Origin: Hemibagrus wyckioides
Lineage: Eukaryota; Chordata; Actinopteri; Siluriformes; Bagridae
Assembly (NCBI RefSeq): GCF_019097595.1
Contig: NC_080718.1
Span: 23,731,657 to 23,795,656, forward strand
DNA length: 64,000 nt
Direction of reading: 5' to 3'
Shown here: positions 63,357-64,000 of the stretch, in pieces
Layout of the letters: each line of letters begins with the position of its first letter
Position numbering within the stretch: position 1 is the first letter of the stretch
Program-made: the position numbers and the translations under genes
Notes under the pieces: model-generated
Database searches by the model: none
The model's input: the letters and a program-made list of their open reading frames with translations, nothing else
Told to the model about the DNA's origin: nothing

Positions 63357-64000
63357 CACTCACATATTCTTAAAATTTTTGCTATTCTTAGCACACACTT
63401 AAGTTTATAATTAAACCTAGACTGTATCCTGGTTAATAATATTAAAAGATCCGAGTTTCCGCCTTTTTTAAAAAAAGACTCTTCATCTGATGGCCGTGTA
63501 TTTAATTTAGTCTCTGTGTCATACTGTAAAGCAACACAGTACAAGGCCACATCATTACTGTCGTCTTCGCCCATGAAGACGTGTGTGTTTTGTGGAAGGG
63601 TGTAATTGAGTGCAAGATTGAGGCCTATCAGAATTCTGCTGCAGTTCCTCCAGACCTGCATGCCTCCATCTTGCCAGCAGTAGATGAGGATGTTTGTGTT
63701 GGCGGGGTGGGGTGATTGGAGAGGGAGGGGGTTCTCTCCATGGCAACCGGAAAGGGTTGCCTGGATACGGGTGTGAACAGAACATGTGGTGTGTGTGTGG
63801 CCTGAGAAGGCTGGGATGCTCTTTGCTTCATGGTGGAGTAGATGTGGGTGACTGCAACGTCCTGGGCTGCTGTAGACGAGCGTGTAGATCACCGCTTGGC
63901 CGTCCTGTGATAGGGATGCAACATTTTAGAAAAAAGTCAGAAGACGATTAACACAGGCATACAGTGGTGGCTTGTTGTCATGGCAGGCTGACTGCTGTTT

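Larger units (their letters stand above)
57010..64000 (+). other. msra: msra intron 1 (continues past the window)
   Basis: No exon encoding KHHVNGN or the GCFWGAER active-site segment was found to the right edge. The interval holds the tandem array at 57200-58035, two related sequences near 61.4 and 62.2 kb, and the Tc1/SINE composite at 62.6-63.36 kb. The stretch 58040-61250 holds otherwise unremarkable sequence with short frames of no recognised family. The part at 59590-59850 and 60320-60810 is more balanced in composition, but I could not assign it. Confidence 0.65.

Noticed and set aside
63356..63892. 178-codon minus-strand open frame next to the Tc1 relic
   Set aside because: It is not transposase sequence and I see no domain; without a homology search it cannot be called a gene.
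57010..64000. Second exon of msra
   Set aside because: I looked for codons for KHHVNGN and GCFWGAER on the plus strand and found none in the window.

Overview
This is a window of a ray-finned fish (teleost) nuclear genome. The evidence is: intron-containing genes with GT-AG junctions, very many (CA)n, (CT)n, (AT)n, (GATA)n and pentanucleotide microsatellites, and degenerate fish-type transposon relics (internally deleted Tc1/mariner elements, a tRNA-promoter SINE, LINE 3' ends). The species cannot be fixed from sequence alone.

Four genes can be supported. (1) On the minus strand, 1761-6657, is a four-exon vestigial-like (VGLL2/VGLL3-type) transcription cofactor. It has an MSCPDVM-type first exon, a TONDU (TEAD-binding) exon, a long Pro/His-rich exon and a 14-residue last exon ending ELYWF. 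(2) On the plus strand, 23030-32354, is a complete six-exon ythdf2, an m6A-RNA reader of 607 residues. Its CpG-rich promoter carries two inverted CCAAT boxes and it has a T-rich 3' UTR of about 1-1.2 kb. (3) On the minus strand, 41244-41326, is a perfect miR-124 precursor. It probably lies in a short non-coding host transcript that starts near 42.1 kb and ends near 41.03 kb. (4) On the plus strand, 56856-57009, is the first coding exon of msra (peptide methionine-S-sulfoxide reductase). The rest of that gene lies beyond the right edge, so 57010-64000 is its first intron.

Layout: 1-6.7 kb vgll gene; 6.7-22.5 kb gene-free and repeat-rich (deleted Tc1 element with an attached CA/TGATCA minisatellite, LINE 3' end, hairpin MITE, SINE-like tails, large microsatellites); 22.5-33.6 kb ythdf2; 33.6-41 kb gene-free with decayed repeats; 41-42.2 kb mir-124 unit; 42.2-56.5 kb gene-free, microsatellite-rich; 56.5-64 kb msra promoter, exon 1 and intron 1, with a six-copy tandem repeat and a Tc1 relic carrying a SINE.

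The genes do not form a single pathway. The most interesting point is the order ythdf2 > < mir-124 ... msra >. From memory, human YTHDF1 lies tail-to-tail with MIR124-3 at 20q13.33, and human MIR124-1 lies divergent from MSRA at 8p23.1. This fish locus combines both linkages and looks like a retained ancestral vertebrate arrangement. I found no sign of an undescribed enzymatic or defence system. The remaining findings are unusual repeats, exon structures and candidate regulatory sequence.
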